A stretch of DNA of 64,000 nucleotides from Opitutia bacterium (GCA_947474365.1 CANJIU010000012.1:1-64000), one strand, 5' to 3'. Counted from the first letter of the stretch, positions 1 through 10,536 are shown. A program made the numbers and translations. Notes: generated by a model from the letters alone, not told the origin.

Positions 1-280
1 GTTTGGCTGCGCGCGTTATGCGCGGAGGTTGCCCGCCACACCCTGCCCAGGCGGCGCAAGCCACGGCCGAACGAGCCCCGGCTCGTTCGCCACCGACGCC
101 ACAAATTCCCTCCACTCAGAGGCAGCAGAGCCGCCGCGCGCGCCCGCTATGCGACAACGAAATCTTTGTGACATTGGCCGCGACGCCCTCGTCGCGTCCC
201 CAGGAGTTGGAAATTGAGATGCGAGCGTCACAGCGGCGCTCTGACGGAGAGCAGCAAAGCCATCCGCCGAAGGCGTCACC
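1..280. other. Gene-free left edge with a repeat fragment
   Basis: I see no convincing gene. Short open frames run on both strands, as expected at this GC content, and none resembles a protein family. The stretch holds a perfect 9-bp inverted repeat with a 2-nt loop at 69-88 (GAACGAGCC / GGCTCGTTC) and, at about 180-223, a truncated copy of the dispersed palindromic repeat described below. It lies downstream of the FMN-binding protein gene, which is read towards it. Confidence 0.6.
180..223 (+). repeat. Dispersed MITE-like repeat, truncated copy
   Basis: The segment carries GACGCCCTCGTCGCG followed by GTCCCCAG and GGAAATTGAGATGCG. That is the right-hand part of the element seen complete at 26285-26424 and 57048-57188. 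The left terminal part and the second palindrome arm are missing. Confidence 0.6.
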
Positions 281-1588
281 TCACGCCACGCCCTTCACCC
301 ACGTAAGCAGCGGCAGGTAATTCCAATTTAATGCGACCGCGACTGCGACCAACAGCAGCGCCGCCCCGTCGCGCCGCGAGAAGCGATCCGACGCGCCGCG
401 CGCCCGCACGAAATTGAGCAGGGCACCCGTCGGGCAGCCAAACCGACAATAGGCCTGCGGCACAAAAAATGAGGCCACCAATCCCACCGCCGCGATCGTC
501 AGCGTCGCCCAGCCAGCCGATCGCACCACGTACGCCGCAAACGGTTCGAGGCCGGCCAGGTCGAGCGGCACGGCGAGCATCGCCACCGTCAGGCCGAGCA
601 GGAGCAGACCGAAGGGCAAGATTTCCAAGCCGTGCACCGCGCCCGATGGCAGCATCAGAGGAGCGCGGCCCGCCCGGGCGCTCCCATCCGGCTGCGGGCG
701 AACCGCCCGCGCTCCCGCAATCTGCCAGATCAACTCCTGCGCGGCGCCGTGCGGACAGATCTGGTGACAGTAAATCGGTTTCCTCGTCGCCCAAGGCACC
801 ACCAGCGCGGCGGCGGTCAACAGCACCAGCCCGGGCGCCGTGCTCCACGGCACTCCGGAACGCGCCCAGCCGGCGAGCGATTTCATTGCGATCAAATCTC
901 CGGCCACGAACCCGACATAGACCACGAGCAGCACCTGATACGGCCGCTTCCAGCGATGCCGCCACTCCGACGGCCCAAACGCCAGCAGAGCCGCGAGGGC
1001 GAGGACGACGAGCATGCCGACGTCCCGCCAGCCGACCTGAAGCTCCGGCCGCCCCACGATTTCGTTTCGGTTCATCTGCAGCCGGGCCTTTACGCTGCGC
1101 GCAATCGCCATGCTCGTCATCGTCGCGCCCGAGACGCCCTCGATCCCCGCCTTCGCCAGATCGAGGTCTGCCGCCGCGCCCCAAGTGAGCCCGTTCCACT
1201 TCTTCAGAAAGCGCCGGTCGATCGCGATGTTCTTCACGTAGTCCTGCGTGTCCTCCGACGAATGGATTTTTACGCCGACGATCTTCCAATCCCGGTCGAG
1301 CACGACCAGCGCATCGGTCACTCCGGCGTAGCCGAGGATGTCGCGACACTGCGGCTGCGTACGCACGACATAGCCCAGTTCCCCACCCGCCCGACCGATG
1401 ACAAATAGTCCGTCCCGCGCCGAATCGTCGGGACGCAGACCTACCGCCTCTGGAAAAAAGACCTTCACCTCATCGACCACAATCGGCGAGTCGCCGTGCG
1501 TGCGCTGCCGAACCGCCACATCGCGGATCAGCCAGGCGATGACGCCAACGACGACGAGACGGTAGAGTTGGAGCAAAACCTGTTTCAT
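281..1588 (-). CDS. NosR/NapH-like FMN-binding, 4Fe-4S membrane protein
   Basis: A 435-residue protein that probably moves electrons across or along the inner membrane. Seen: an N-terminal membrane anchor (about residues 5-22); a periplasmic FMN-binding domain ending in SGATMTS (about 153-159), the motif in which a Thr carries covalent FMN in the NosR/RnfG/NqrC families; then about six membrane segments with two CxxxCP motifs, CHQICP (274-279) and CRFGCP (381-386), as in the NosR and NapH membrane parts. The NosR/NapH ferredoxin-type CxxCxxCxxxCP clusters are absent, so it is a minimal member. No nitrous-oxide or nitrate reductase gene is nearby, so the partner is unknown. I chose ATG at 1588 because GGAG lies 8 nt upstream; a GTG at 1597 would overlap that site. 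A MITE-like repeat starts 16 nt upstream of the start. Confidence 0.75.
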   Translation of the reverse strand: MKQVLLQLYRLVVVGVIAWLIRDVAVRQRTHGDSPIVVDEVKVFFPEAVGLRPDDSARDGLFVIGRAGGELGYVVRTQPQCRDILGYAGVTDALVVLDRDWKIVGVKIHSSEDTQDYVKNIAIDRRFLKKWNGLTWGAAADLDLAKAGIEGVSGATMTSMAIARSVKARLQMNRNEIVGRPELQVGWRDVGMLVVLALAALLAFGPSEWRHRWKRPYQVLLVVYVGFVAGDLIAMKSLAGWARSGVPWSTAPGLVLLTAAALVVPWATRKPIYCHQICPHGAAQELIWQIAGARAVRPQPDGSARAGRAPLMLPSGAVHGLEILPFGLLLLGLTVAMLAVPLDLAGLEPFAAYVVRSAGWATLTIAAVGLVASFFVPQAYCRFGCPTGALLNFVRARGASDRFSRRDGAALLLVAVAVALNWNYLPLLTWVKGVA

Positions 1589-1604
1589 CACGACCACTCC
1601 GCCG

Positions 1605-1743
1605 GACGCATCCTGGCACTTTCAGCTCGCGAACGACGGGAGAGTCCTAGGTTACGCTCGCTGGAGCCGCGAAGCCCTCGTCGCGGTTTCGAGCCACGCG
1701 ACGAAGGCGTCGCGTCCCCAAGGTCCAGAAACTGAGCTGCGTC
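1605..1743 (+). repeat. Dispersed MITE-like repeat, full-length copy
   Basis: About 139 bp with diverged ends GACGCATCC (left) and CTGCGTC (right), which are inverted relative to each other. The internal imperfect palindrome is CCCTCGTCGCG, a short loop GTTTCGAGCCAC, then GCGACGAAGGCGTCGCG. The right part GTCCAGAAACTGAGCTGCG matches the copies at 26.4 and 57.1 kb. It fills the space between the DUF1501 gene and the FMN-binding gene. Confidence 0.7.
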
Positions 1744-1781
1744 ACGGCTCTCCCTCGCTCCCACCATTCCCGGGCCAATCC

Positions 1782-3257
1782 TCACGCCAGAATTGCTTTC
1801 ACCACCTGGGCGGGCTCGACTCCTGACAACCGCATGTCGAGTCCCTGCGACTTGAACGTGAACCGCGAGTGATCGATGCCCAGGCAGTGCAGGATCGTCG
1901 CGTTGAGATCGTGCAGGCTCACGCCGTCCTTCACCACGTTGTAGGAATAATCGTCCGTCTCGCCGTGAACCACACCGCCCTTCACTCCACCGCCGGCGAG
2001 CCAGACGCTGAAGCAGCGCGGATGGTGATCGCGCCCGTAATTCGTTTTTGTGAGCGTGCCCTGGCTGTAGACCGTGCGCCCAAACTCACCGGCCCACACG
2101 ACAAGGGTGTCGTCCAGCAGCCCGCGCTGTTTCAAGTCGGCAATCAATCCGGCACACCCCTGATCGGTGTCGTTGCACTGGATCTTGAGATGTTCCGGGA
2201 GGGTGCCGTGCTGGTCCCAGCCGCGATGGAGAATCTGCACCACGCGCACGTTGCGCTCCGCCAGGCGCCGGGCGAGCAGACAGCTCGCGGCAAACGACCC
2301 CGGCTCCTTCACCCGCGGACCATAAAGATCGAGCGTCGCCTTGGACTCGTTGCTGAAATCCGTCAGCTCCGGCACGCTCGTCTGCATGCGGAACGCCATT
2401 TCGTACTGTGCGATCCGGGTCAGTGTCTCCGGGTCGCCGTAACGATCATGGGACAGCTGGTTGAACTTCCCGAGCGAATCGAGCATCGCGCGTCGCGTGC
2501 CGGCATCGACGCCGTTCGGGTTTTCCAGAAACAGCACCGGGTCGCCCTGCGCCCGGAGGGCGACGCCATTGTGCTTCGTCGGCAGCGGCCCGCTGCTCCA
2601 CATCCGCGTGAAGAGCGCCTGAGCCGCGACCTTCGCCGAAAACTTCGGGGTGAGCACGACAAAGGACGGCAGGTCGTTGTTCTCGCTGCCGAGCCCGTAC
2701 GACAGCCACGAGCCGATGCTCGCCCGACCGGGGATTTCGCTGCCCGTCATCAGAAACGTGCACGCCGGATCGTGGTTGATCGCGTTCGTGCTCACGCTGC
2801 GCACGATCGCGAGCTCATCGACCATCTTGGCGGTATGCGGCAGCAGTTCACTCACCCACGCCCGGCTCTGCCCGTGCTGGGCGAACTTGAAAATCGACGG
2901 CGCAACGGGAAACCGCGTCTGCCCGCTCGTCATCGTCGTGATGCGCTGCCCCTGCCGAATCGACTCCGGCAGATCCTGATCGAATCGTTCCTGCAGCCCC
3001 GGCTTGTAGTCGAACGTGTCGAGCTGCGAGGGCCCGCCGTTCATGTGCAGGTAGATGATCCGTTTTGCCTTCGGCGCGAAGTGCGGAAACCCCGCGAGCG
3101 GTGGATGCACCCGGGCGTTGAGTGCGTCATTGGTGAGACCCACCGCGCCCAGCCGCGGCGCCAGCCAGTTGAGGGCGACTCCGCCCATCGCCAGTCCGGC
3201 CCCGGAAAAGAACTGCCGGCGGGTGAGATGGTTCAGGTATTCGTGGCAGGGATTCAT
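1782..3257 (-). CDS. DUF1501 family protein (Tat-exported)
   Basis: A 491-residue protein of the DUF1501 family, related in fold to alkaline phosphatases and sulfatases and very common in Planctomycetes and Verrucomicrobia. The biochemical role is not established. The N-terminus has a twin-arginine signal, RRQFF at residues 13-17, followed by a hydrophobic stretch, so a folded protein is probably exported. Family-typical stretches are visible: [20 protein letters not shown] near residue 68, [20 protein letters not shown] and, near the C-terminus, [10 protein letters not shown] and GRDHHP. The gene starts 1 nt after the DUF1549/DUF1553 gene stops, so the two are almost certainly translationally coupled; this pairing is the usual arrangement. 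Length is normal for the family. Confidence 0.88.
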   Translation of the reverse strand: MNPCHEYLNHLTRRQFFSGAGLAMGGVALNWLAPRLGAVGLTNDALNARVHPPLAGFPHFAPKAKRIIYLHMNGGPSQLDTFDYKPGLQERFDQDLPESIRQGQRITTMTSGQTRFPVAPSIFKFAQHGQSRAWVSELLPHTAKMVDELAIVRSVSTNAINHDPACTFLMTGSEIPGRASIGSWLSYGLGSENNDLPSFVVLTPKFSAKVAAQALFTRMWSSGPLPTKHNGVALRAQGDPVLFLENPNGVDAGTRRAMLDSLGKFNQLSHDRYGDPETLTRIAQYEMAFRMQTSVPELTDFSNESKATLDLYGPRVKEPGSFAASCLLARRLAERNVRVVQILHRGWDQHGTLPEHLKIQCNDTDQGCAGLIADLKQRGLLDDTLVVWAGEFGRTVYSQGTLTKTNYGRDHHPRCFSVWLAGGGVKGGVVHGETDDYSYNVVKDGVSLHDLNATILHCLGIDHSRFTFKSQGLDMRLSGVEPAQVVKAILA

Positions 3258-3258
3258 C

Positions 3259-6200
3259 TCAGTTGCGGGTTATCGTCTCGTCGAGATTCAGCAGCAGGTT
3301 CGTGACCATCGTCCAGGCGGCGAACTCGCCCACAGGGAATTTCGCCGAGGGTTTCGATTCACCGTTGGCGATGATCTGGCTGGCCGCCTCGGCGTCTTTC
3401 TCAAAATGCGCCCGATGGGTGGCGAGCGTCTGCGCGAGCAGCGTCCGTTCCTCCCTGGTCGGGACGCGCGCGGTCGCGCAGCGAAACGCATAGGCGAGCC
3501 GCTCCGGTTCGGCGCTCGTGCGGGCGAGCAGTCGCTCCGCAAAGCCGCGCGCGGCCTCGAATTGCTGCACGTCGTTCATCAGGGCGAGCGCCTGCAGCGG
3601 GGTGTTCGATCGCCCGCGCGCGACGCAGAAATTCTCCCGCGAGGGCGCGTCGAAGTTTGCCATCGAGGGTGCGGGCGCTGTGCGCTTCCAAAACGAATAG
3701 AGGCTCCGCCGATAGAGCGCGTTGCCATGGTCCTGGACGTAGACCTTGGTGTTGCTGCCGCCAAACGCCACCGGCTCCCAGATGTTGACCGGCTGGTAGG
3801 GCCGGACCGGCGGACCGCCCATCTCTGGGCGGAGGAGCCCGCCCAACGCGAGCGCCTGATCGCGGAGCACTTCCGCGTCGAGCCGCAGCCGGGGACCGCG
3901 CGCGAGAAGCTTGTTGGCCGGATCCAGGTCCAACAGGCGGGGCGTGGCGTGTGAGTCCTGCCGATACGCGCGCGACGTGACGAGCAGCCGCACCAGCCTT
4001 TTCACGTCCCAGCCGTGGCGCATGAAGTCGCTCGCCAGCCAGTCGAGCAACTCGGGATGCGTCGGCGTTTCTCCCTGGGCGCCAAAATCGGCCGGCGTAC
4101 GCACGATGCCCGCGCCAAAAAGCTGCAGCCAGAAACGGTTCACCGTCACCCGCGACGTCAGCGGATGCTTCGGACTCACCAGCCAGCGGGCAAAATCCAG
4201 CCGCGTGACGCGTTCGCCGGACTTTTCGATTGGCGGCAGGAACGACGGCGTGCCGGCCTGCACCAGGTCGCCCGGCTTGTCGTACTGCCCGCGAATCATG
4301 ATGCGCGCCGGCAGCGGTTCGGCCCGCTCGCCGGAGACGAGTGTCACAGGGAAAGTCATTTCGTAGTGCACCTGCTCCGCCAGCAATCGCCGCGCGGCGT
4401 GCACTTCCGGTTCCAGGGCACCCCGCAGCGGTGCGTAGATGAAATCGCGGTGCCAGGTTGCGATGCGGGATTTTTCTTCCTCGTTCTGCTGCGTGCCGGA
4501 GAGTCCGATGAGAAAATTCACATCATGCCGGATCGGCACGGCGTCAAACGCCCGTGCGCCGGTCCGGAGCGACCGCGCCCAAGCATCCCGGGACAGGAGC
4601 GGATCATCCGATGCGCTCGAACTCGTGATCACGGCGCCCATGTGGTCCCACCAGGCGCCGCCGTTGCTCTGGGCGATCCGGATGCCAGTGTAGGTCTTCC
4701 CTTCCGCCACACCACATTCGCAGGCGTTGATCTGCAGACGGGCATACTTGCCGGCCGCCGGCATAGGGCCCGCGAGGATCGCGGTCTTGGCCACCTCGGG
4801 GCCGAAAGCGCTCTTGTCGCCCCAAATCACGCGCTTTGTCTTCGCCTCGCTGACAAACTCGACGCTAATGGCCCGGGGCAGATTGGCCGGGTCCGGGTAA
4901 ACGTTTACAAAGGGCTTCACGTCGCCCTTCACGGTCAGGATGACGTCGCCAGCGGTAAACGCGATCGCCCGTTCGAGGTTTCCCTCCAGGCGCAACGCCT
5001 TCTGACCGCCCACCACCGGCACGCCAGCCCCGCCGCGCCATTCGCCGGCGACGGCGGGCCGCAGGAAATTCTCCGGCGTTGGCAGATCGGAATCTTCAGC
5101 CCAAACCGCTTCGTACGTGACCGCGCCCTTGGGCAGTTTCATCAACGGACTTCCGTTAGCCACTAGTTCTTCCGCGCGCTTCGTCACGGCCGCTTCCAAC
5201 GGCTTGATCGCCGCGGTGATTTCGTCGACCCGCTTTTGTTTCGCCGGGGTGTCGGCAATCACCGCCACCGGACCCGACAACCGCACGTTGCCGTCCCACG
5301 GCCGATCGGCGAGTCCCTTGAAGATGGCACCGAGCGAATAGTATTCCCGCTGCGTCAGCGGATCGAATTTGTGATCGTGACACGAGGCGCAATTGGCGGT
5401 CATCCCCATCCACACCGCCGCCGTCGTGTCGGTGCGGTCCGCGGTGTTGCGCATCTCGGCCTCGGCTTCGATCGCGCCGCCTTCGGAGGTGGAGAGGTGA
5501 TTCCGGTTGTAGCCGGTCGCCACCACCTGGTCGATGTTTGCATTGGGGAGCATGTCGCCCGCCAGCTGCTCCACCGTGAATCGGTCGTAGGAGAGATTGC
5601 GGTTGAACGCACCAACGACCCAATCGCGGTACGGCCAGATTTGGCGGACGTTGTCGAGGTGCAGGCCGTGCGTGTCGGCGTAACGCACCGCGTCGAGCCA
5701 GTAGCGGCCAAAGTGTTCGCCATAGCGCGGTGACGCGAGCAGACGATCGACTGCGCGCTCGTAGGCGCCGGGTTTTCGGTCGGCGAGATAAGCGTCAACC
5801 TCCTCCGGCGTTGGCGGCAGGCCGGCGAGGTCGAGCGTCACACGCCGCAACAGGATCTCCGGCGACGCCTCTTTCGCGAGTGAGAGGGCGTTCGCTGCCA
5901 ATTTCACGCCGATGAAACGATCGACCGGATGCTCGCCCGCGCCACCCGCCGCCAGCGGCACCGTTGGCGATGAAACGGGTTCGTAGGACCAGTGCCGCTG
6001 ATAGACGGCGCCCTGCTCAATCCACTTCTTGATCAGAGCGCGCTGGGCCGGCTTGAGCGGCGCCTTGTGCGAATCGGGCGGCGGCATCACCTCGTCTTCG
6101 TCGGAACTGATGATGCGCTGCCACAATTCGGAGTTTTCCGGACTGCCCGGCACGATCGCACGGAAGCCCTCGCGGTCAGCGGTGACGGATTCGAACTGGT

Positions 6201-6360
6201 CGAGACGGAGTTTCGCTTTGCGGTGGCCGGCGTCGGCGCCGTGGCACGCCAGACAATTGTCCGAAAGAATCGGCCGGATGTGCTCGTTGAAGGACAGTTT
6301 CTCCTCTGCGAGCGCAGCAGAGGCACCAAGAAGGCCGAGGATCAGCAGGCGGGAACTCAT
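3259..6360 (-). CDS. PSCyt1-DUF1549-DUF1553 cytochrome-like protein
   Basis: A secreted protein of 1033 residues. Domains in order: signal peptide (cleavage near Ala18-Glu19); planctomycete cytochrome c domain with heme motif CLACH (36-40); DUF1549 with a second heme motif CASCH followed by [14 protein letters not shown]; a middle domain of about 250 residues, possibly carbohydrate-binding; and a C-terminal DUF1553 domain ([20 protein letters not shown], then [20 protein letters not shown]). These proteins are always paired with DUF1501 proteins, as here with a 1-nt gap, and are proposed to act in polymer breakdown or electron transfer at the cell surface, without firm proof. I prefer ATG at 6360, which gives a clean signal peptide; an in-frame GTG lies at 6372. 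No Shine-Dalgarno sequence is visible for either. It is divergent from the sulfatase across 168 bp. Confidence 0.88.
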   Translation of the reverse strand: MSSRLLILGLLGASAALAEEKLSFNEHIRPILSDNCLACHGADAGHRKAKLRLDQFESVTADREGFRAIVPGSPENSELWQRIISSDEDEVMPPPDSHKAPLKPAQRALIKKWIEQGAVYQRHWSYEPVSSPTVPLAAGGAGEHPVDRFIGVKLAANALSLAKEASPEILLRRVTLDLAGLPPTPEEVDAYLADRKPGAYERAVDRLLASPRYGEHFGRYWLDAVRYADTHGLHLDNVRQIWPYRDWVVGAFNRNLSYDRFTVEQLAGDMLPNANIDQVVATGYNRNHLSTSEGGAIEAEAEMRNTADRTDTTAAVWMGMTANCASCHDHKFDPLTQREYYSLGAIFKGLADRPWDGNVRLSGPVAVIADTPAKQKRVDEITAAIKPLEAAVTKRAEELVANGSPLMKLPKGAVTYEAVWAEDSDLPTPENFLRPAVAGEWRGGAGVPVVGGQKALRLEGNLERAIAFTAGDVILTVKGDVKPFVNVYPDPANLPRAISVEFVSEAKTKRVIWGDKSAFGPEVAKTAILAGPMPAAGKYARLQINACECGVAEGKTYTGIRIAQSNGGAWWDHMGAVITSSSASDDPLLSRDAWARSLRTGARAFDAVPIRHDVNFLIGLSGTQQNEEEKSRIATWHRDFIYAPLRGALEPEVHAARRLLAEQVHYEMTFPVTLVSGERAEPLPARIMIRGQYDKPGDLVQAGTPSFLPPIEKSGERVTRLDFARWLVSPKHPLTSRVTVNRFWLQLFGAGIVRTPADFGAQGETPTHPELLDWLASDFMRHGWDVKRLVRLLVTSRAYRQDSHATPRLLDLDPANKLLARGPRLRLDAEVLRDQALALGGLLRPEMGGPPVRPYQPVNIWEPVAFGGSNTKVYVQDHGNALYRRSLYSFWKRTAPAPSMANFDAPSRENFCVARGRSNTPLQALALMNDVQQFEAARGFAERLLARTSAEPERLAYAFRCATARVPTREERTLLAQTLATHRAHFEKDAEAASQIIANGESKPSAKFPVGEFAAWTMVTNLLLNLDETITRN

Positions 6361-6528
6361 GCGGTGGGTCACGGAGCGTCACGAAAGGACGGCCGGAATG
6401 CAATGAAGTCGTCACCGTACGTCAATCCGTCGGTAAGATACGGCCTTCCGCTCGCCGCGATTCGCATCGGAAGGACTTGTTGTCGTGCCGGCAGAGGTCC
6501 ACTAAAGCCCCGGCCTGCCCCGAATCCC

Positions 6529-8181
6529 ATGAACCACTCCTCCGCGTTCCTCGCCGCCGTCCTCTTGATGTCGCTGGCCGTGTTACCCGCCGCCGAGAGC
6601 CCGAAGCCGGCAAAACCGAACATCATCTACATCATGTCAGACGACCACACGTCGCAGGCCATCGGCGCCTACGGCGGACGTTTGGCGAAACTGAACCCCA
6701 CGCCGACGATCGACCGCCTGGCGAAGGAAGGCATGCTGTTTGAAAACTGCTTTGTCACAAATTCCATCTGCACCCCGAGCCGCGCCTGCGTGCTGACCGG
6801 CCAGTACAATCACGTTAACAAGGTCTATGATCTCAACGGCCGGCTGGAACCCGCCCGGCAGTCGCTGCCCGCAGAGATGAAGAAAGCCGGGTATCAGACG
6901 GCGATGATCGGCAAGTGGCACCTGGTGGAGGAGCCGGCCACGTTCGATTACTACTGCGTGCTCCCTGGGCAGGGTGCGTACTTCGATCCGACGTTCCTGA
7001 CGCGAGGCAGCGGCCCGTGGCCAAGAAATGTAATCGAACGCAAGGGCCAGCATGTCACCGACGCGATTCTCAATCTCGTGCTGGAGTGGATGAAGACGCA
7101 GCGCGACCCGGACAAACCGTTCTTCCTCATGTATCACAACAAGGCGCCCCACGACATGTTCGAGTATGCGCCGCGCTATGAGGAATACCTGAAGAACGTT
7201 GCCATCCCCGAGCCGGCAAGCCTGTGGTCGCAACCGACGTTTGGTTCCCTCGCCACGCGGGGCTACCACGACGAACTTCTCCCTTACATTGGCACGTCGA
7301 TCGGCACCCGCAACCCGCGACGCAATTACGTCAAGGAGTGGAATCATGGAGCGCTGCCCGACGAGGAGCAGCGAAAGCGCGTCGCCTACAACGATTATCT
7401 CAAGCGCTACCTGCGTTGCGTGAAGGGGGTGGATGACAGCCTGGCGATCTTCTTTGATTACCTGCGATCGGCCGGGCTGATGGACAACACCGTCATCATT
7501 TATACCAGCGATCAGGGCATGATGCTGGGCGAGCACGACTACATGGACAAGCGGTGGATGTACGACGAATCCGAGCGCATGCCGTTCATCATCCGGTATC
7601 CGCGCGGGATCAAACCCGGCACGCGCACCGATGCCATCGTGGAAAACGTTGATTTCGCCCCGACGCTGCTCGACTTCGCTGGAGCCCGGTCGCCGGGTTC
7701 GATGCAGGGCCGCAGTTTCAAATCGATCTGTGAAACGAGCCGCGAACCGGCCGACTGGAAAAAAGCCGCCTATTACCGCTACTGGATGCACCTGGCGCAT
7801 CACGACAACCCGGGAAACCTGGGCCTTCGCACCAAGGACTACAAACTGATCTTCTATTATGGCATGGGCCGTGATGAAAAATCATTCCGCACGCCGCCCG
7901 GCTGGGAACTCTACGATCTGAAGAAGGATCCCCTCGAGGTGGTCAACGTCTATGACCATCCCGCCTACGCCAGTGTCGTCACCGACTTGAAAAAGCAACT
8001 CGCCGAACGCCGCCGGGCGATTGGCGATGACGGCAGGGACTACCCGCAAATCGAGGCGGTGGTGCAGGAGTTTTGGGATTACGACGCCACTGCCCGCGCC
8101 AAAGCGGAACAGATTTCACACGGCTATCGCGCGAAGATGGAAGCGCCGCCGGCCCCGCCGGCGAAGAAGAAAAAGTCGTGA
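6529..8181 (+). CDS. Secreted sulfatase (formylglycine type)
   Basis: A 550-residue sulfatase, expected to cleave sulfate esters from a glycan or similar substrate outside the cytoplasm. An N-terminal signal peptide ends near Ala22. Metal ligands lie in IYIMSDDH (34-41). The catalytic motif is CTPSR (81-85) followed by ACVLTG; Cys81 would be oxidised to formylglycine. MIGKWHL and VIIYTSDQGMMLGEHDYMDK are further family motifs. The C-terminus ends in a Lys-rich run after a Pro/Ala stretch. The open frame continues about 180 codons upstream, but that part has no family similarity and the ATG at 6529 starts the signal peptide. No formylglycine-generating enzyme is in the window. The cytochrome-like gene is divergent. 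The exact substrate cannot be told from sequence. Confidence 0.9.
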   Translation: MNHSSAFLAAVLLMSLAVLPAAESPKPAKPNIIYIMSDDHTSQAIGAYGGRLAKLNPTPTIDRLAKEGMLFENCFVTNSICTPSRACVLTGQYNHVNKVYDLNGRLEPARQSLPAEMKKAGYQTAMIGKWHLVEEPATFDYYCVLPGQGAYFDPTFLTRGSGPWPRNVIERKGQHVTDAILNLVLEWMKTQRDPDKPFFLMYHNKAPHDMFEYAPRYEEYLKNVAIPEPASLWSQPTFGSLATRGYHDELLPYIGTSIGTRNPRRNYVKEWNHGALPDEEQRKRVAYNDYLKRYLRCVKGVDDSLAIFFDYLRSAGLMDNTVIIYTSDQGMMLGEHDYMDKRWMYDESERMPFIIRYPRGIKPGTRTDAIVENVDFAPTLLDFAGARSPGSMQGRSFKSICETSREPADWKKAAYYRYWMHLAHHDNPGNLGLRTKDYKLIFYYGMGRDEKSFRTPPGWELYDLKKDPLEVVNVYDHPAYASVVTDLKKQLAERRRAIGDDGRDYPQIEAVVQEFWDYDATARAKAEQISHGYRAKMEAPPAPPAKKKKS

Positions 8182-8524
8182 CGGTTTAGGCAACCACCGG
8201 GCGAACGGGGAGCCGGCCGGCCGTTTGCGCAGATCGCGTGCGGGTCCCCCTCGCATTCTTGCCGATGCGAATCTGACCTTTTCGGGCTTCGCCGCATTCA
8301 CGGTCCCTCCGCGCCCCTCGCCCGCCATCGCCCCATCGGGCCACGCCTCCTTCACCCGCCGCGGCTACGATCAGCCCCTCACATACTCGGTCAACGACTG
8401 GGTGGTTCCGCCGATCGAGACTTTCAACAGCCCTATGGGTGGATGTCGTCAACCCCGGAGGACGGGCGATCAGCCGCGTGGTGAGCCTTTTGGTCTCGCG
8501 CGACCGGAATGCGGCGCGCTTTTG
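8182..8524. other. Intergenic stretch, nothing recognised
   Basis: 343 bp between the convergent ends of the sulfatase and the SRPBCC gene. It is GC-rich, with no tRNA, terminator with T-run, or family-like protein. Short frames here read as Pro/Arg-rich nonsense. Confidence 0.5.
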
Positions 8525-8941
8525 CTACTTCCTCGCTTCCACATATCGAGCAAAGCGATCGAGGATCGCCTGCCATCCATGGCGCTGCTGCTCGATGGAA
8601 TGGCTGGTTTCGGCGTCGAATGATTGCCGGATCGCCGTGCCGCCCTCCCTCAGTTCAAATTCCACCACTGCGGTGCGTGCGCCAAAGGCAGTCTCGATCC
8701 GTTGATGAGGGAGGATGTGCGTGTAGGTGCCAGCGAAGTCGAAACCCATGCTTCCGTCCTTCGCTTCCATTCGAAAGGAAAACGCGCCTCCCACTCGCAG
8801 ATCAACGGTCGCAGCCGTTGTATGCCAGTCATCAGACGCAGCATTCCACTGCTTGATATCGGCCGGCGTCGTCCAGGCGTTCCATACCGCCTCGATCGGC
8901 GCCGCTGCCAAGGCCTCCACGGTGATTTTTGTCGGTTTCAT
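8525..8941 (-). CDS. SRPBCC / AHSA1-family protein
   Basis: A 138-residue cytoplasmic protein of the SRPBCC superfamily, AHSA1-like subgroup (also called activator of Hsp90 ATPase homologues in bacteria). Seen: an N-terminal strand followed by APIEAVWNAWTTPADIKQW, then GGAFSFRMEAKDGSMGFDF and, at the end, the helix HGWQAILDRFARYVEARK, all standard for this fold. Bacterial members bind small hydrophobic ligands; the specific ligand is unknown. The gene stands alone, with 266 bp of featureless DNA separating it from the esterase-family gene on the same strand. Confidence 0.85.
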   Translation of the reverse strand: MKPTKITVEALAAAPIEAVWNAWTTPADIKQWNAASDDWHTTAATVDLRVGGAFSFRMEAKDGSMGFDFAGTYTHILPHQRIETAFGARTAVVEFELREGGTAIRQSFDAETSHSIEQQRHGWQAILDRFARYVEARK

Positions 8942-9207
8942 GAGTGTCGGTTAGTTTCTGGGTTCACCGGATCAACGATTCAAGCCTCACGCAGCGGACA
9001 TCGGCCGGCAACTTTCCGACGCGCCCGGCGAGCAGCCAGTACAACCGCACGTTTCATCCAACCGCACGAAGATTTCCCAGCGGGCCAGGCGGGCACATGT
9101 TCGCAATCATCTCGGGCGAGCGAGCAGGTTCCCGTTACTGACGCTCTCGGTTTTTCCCCTCCCCCGGACTTTCTCTGTTCTTTGGCGCCGCGACACCCCT
9201 CGTCGGT
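8942..9207. other. Intergenic stretch, nothing recognised
   Basis: 266 bp between two minus-strand genes, presumably containing the promoter of the SRPBCC gene. I found no convincing promoter, attC-like site or RNA gene. A short string near 9187-9207 (CCGCGACACCCCTCGTCGG) vaguely resembles the dispersed palindrome but is too diverged to call. Confidence 0.4.
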
Positions 9208-10536
9208 TCACGGGAGACTTGGGGTGAGCACATCGAGAAACACGCAGGCATCATAGGCCATGCCAGGCGAAACCACGCTGTAGCTGGAAAAATTTGCGCG
9301 CCACGGTCGGCGCTCAGATAGCCAGTCCACCACCAGCGGATCGGCTGGGCGCGACCGAAGATTCAGCAGAAATCGCGACAAGCCAACTTTCGCCAGTGCC
9401 GAGTCTACGCTGTTCGGTTCCGCTGACGCGGCAGGGAGATCCTTCGCATTAGCGCCAGAACTGACGCCGATGACGGCGATTCCGCCGCCAAGTACTTCCT
9501 TGAGGTACTGCCCCATGGCGAACGCCGGCCGCTCCAGAGGTGTCCACCAGCCGCCCTCGGTCGGTGCATTCTTAACGTGCCCATTGTGAGCGAAAATGAG
9601 GATCCGACCTTCCGCTCCCTCCTGCTCCAGCGCCCACAGCGCATTTTCCGCCATGGCCGAATCGCGCGCGTTCATCGCCCGCCAAGCCCCAGGGGGGATA
9701 GCGTTCCCACCTTCGCTCGGTTGGACTCTGACGACGCGAAATTCCTGGCGTGCAACAATCGCACAACGAAGAGCCCACGCATAGTCCGTGGCTGGCAGCA
9801 AGGTTGTGTAGGCCAGCCGCTCGCGCTCCAACTGGGCGATCAGATCATCCAGCGCCGCCATTTCGCCATCCGAGGGAAAGCCCGGCGGGGCCGCCGGCGT
9901 CGCCAATCGAGCCAAGATGGGTTGGAAAACGTCTCGCTGCCTACGCGCCGATTCCGGGTCAACTCGGTCGAGGTAGGAAAGGACATCTCTCAGCGCCGTC
10001 GGCTCGGGCTTGCTGAAGTTCGGTCCCGCCAAACCGACATCAATGCCATAAAGTCGGACTTTGCGACGATGAGTATCGTCTCGATTGTAGTCACGAATCC
10101 ATCGCAGCAATTCGGCATTTTCCGGATAGGCGCCAAATCCCCAGCTGAAATTCTTGCGCGCGATCGCCTGGGCGTCGCCTGCGCCACCGGCGACAAAATC
10201 AGCGAGTCGACGTGATTGTGGTAAGGCGCTTTCGATAGCGATCGCCGTGAATCCGAGTTCCTCGACCAGGAAACGGAACAGCCGGTTGCGGAATGCCAGC
10301 GGTTCGTGTGCGCCATGCGCCGGCTCGCCGAGCGAAACGACCCGGGCCTGGCCAATGATTTTTTGCAATGGCCGCAAGTCGGCCAGATCAGCTTGCAGTT
10401 CCACCCCGCCAAGCGGCTTGGCCTCGGCTTTCGCCCACGCGATGAAGCGCTCGTCGCGCTCCTGCGCGGTGCCAGCAGCGAACGCGGACGCCACCAGGCC
10501 GACCATCAACACCGCGCTTGGGATATACTTGTTCAT
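9208..10536 (-). CDS. Erythromycin esterase family protein, secreted
   Basis: A 442-residue protein with a signal peptide (cleavage near Ala20-Ala21). Family motifs: GEPAHGAHE (70-78), the metal and catalytic-base region of erythromycin esterases and succinoglycan-biosynthesis (EreA/ChaN-like) proteins; AIAIESALPQSRRLADFV; ARDSAMAENALW; and FAHNGHVKN near residue 316. Known EreA and EreB hydrolyse the macrolide lactone, but most chromosomal members have no known substrate and the export signal is unlike the cytoplasmic resistance enzymes. I would therefore not call it a resistance gene. It is a single gene with about 1 kb of gene-free DNA upstream. Confidence 0.85.
   Translation of the reverse strand: MNKYIPSAVLMVGLVASAFAAGTAQERDERFIAWAKAEAKPLGGVELQADLADLRPLQKIIGQARVVSLGEPAHGAHEPLAFRNRLFRFLVEELGFTAIAIESALPQSRRLADFVAGGAGDAQAIARKNFSWGFGAYPENAELLRWIRDYNRDDTHRRKVRLYGIDVGLAGPNFSKPEPTALRDVLSYLDRVDPESARRQRDVFQPILARLATPAAPPGFPSDGEMAALDDLIAQLERERLAYTTLLPATDYAWALRCAIVARQEFRVVRVQPSEGGNAIPPGAWRAMNARDSAMAENALWALEQEGAEGRILIFAHNGHVKNAPTEGGWWTPLERPAFAMGQYLKEVLGGGIAVIGVSSGANAKDLPAASAEPNSVDSALAKVGLSRFLLNLRSRPADPLVVDWLSERRPWRANFSSYSVVSPGMAYDACVFLDVLTPSLP

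Noticed and set aside
9187-9207. Another copy of the dispersed palindromic repeat
   Set aside because: Only a short, mismatched string resembles it, with no arm or terminal repeat.
9208-10536. Macrolide resistance gene
   Set aside because: The family fits, but the protein has a signal peptide and stands alone; most such chromosomal proteins have no shown resistance role.
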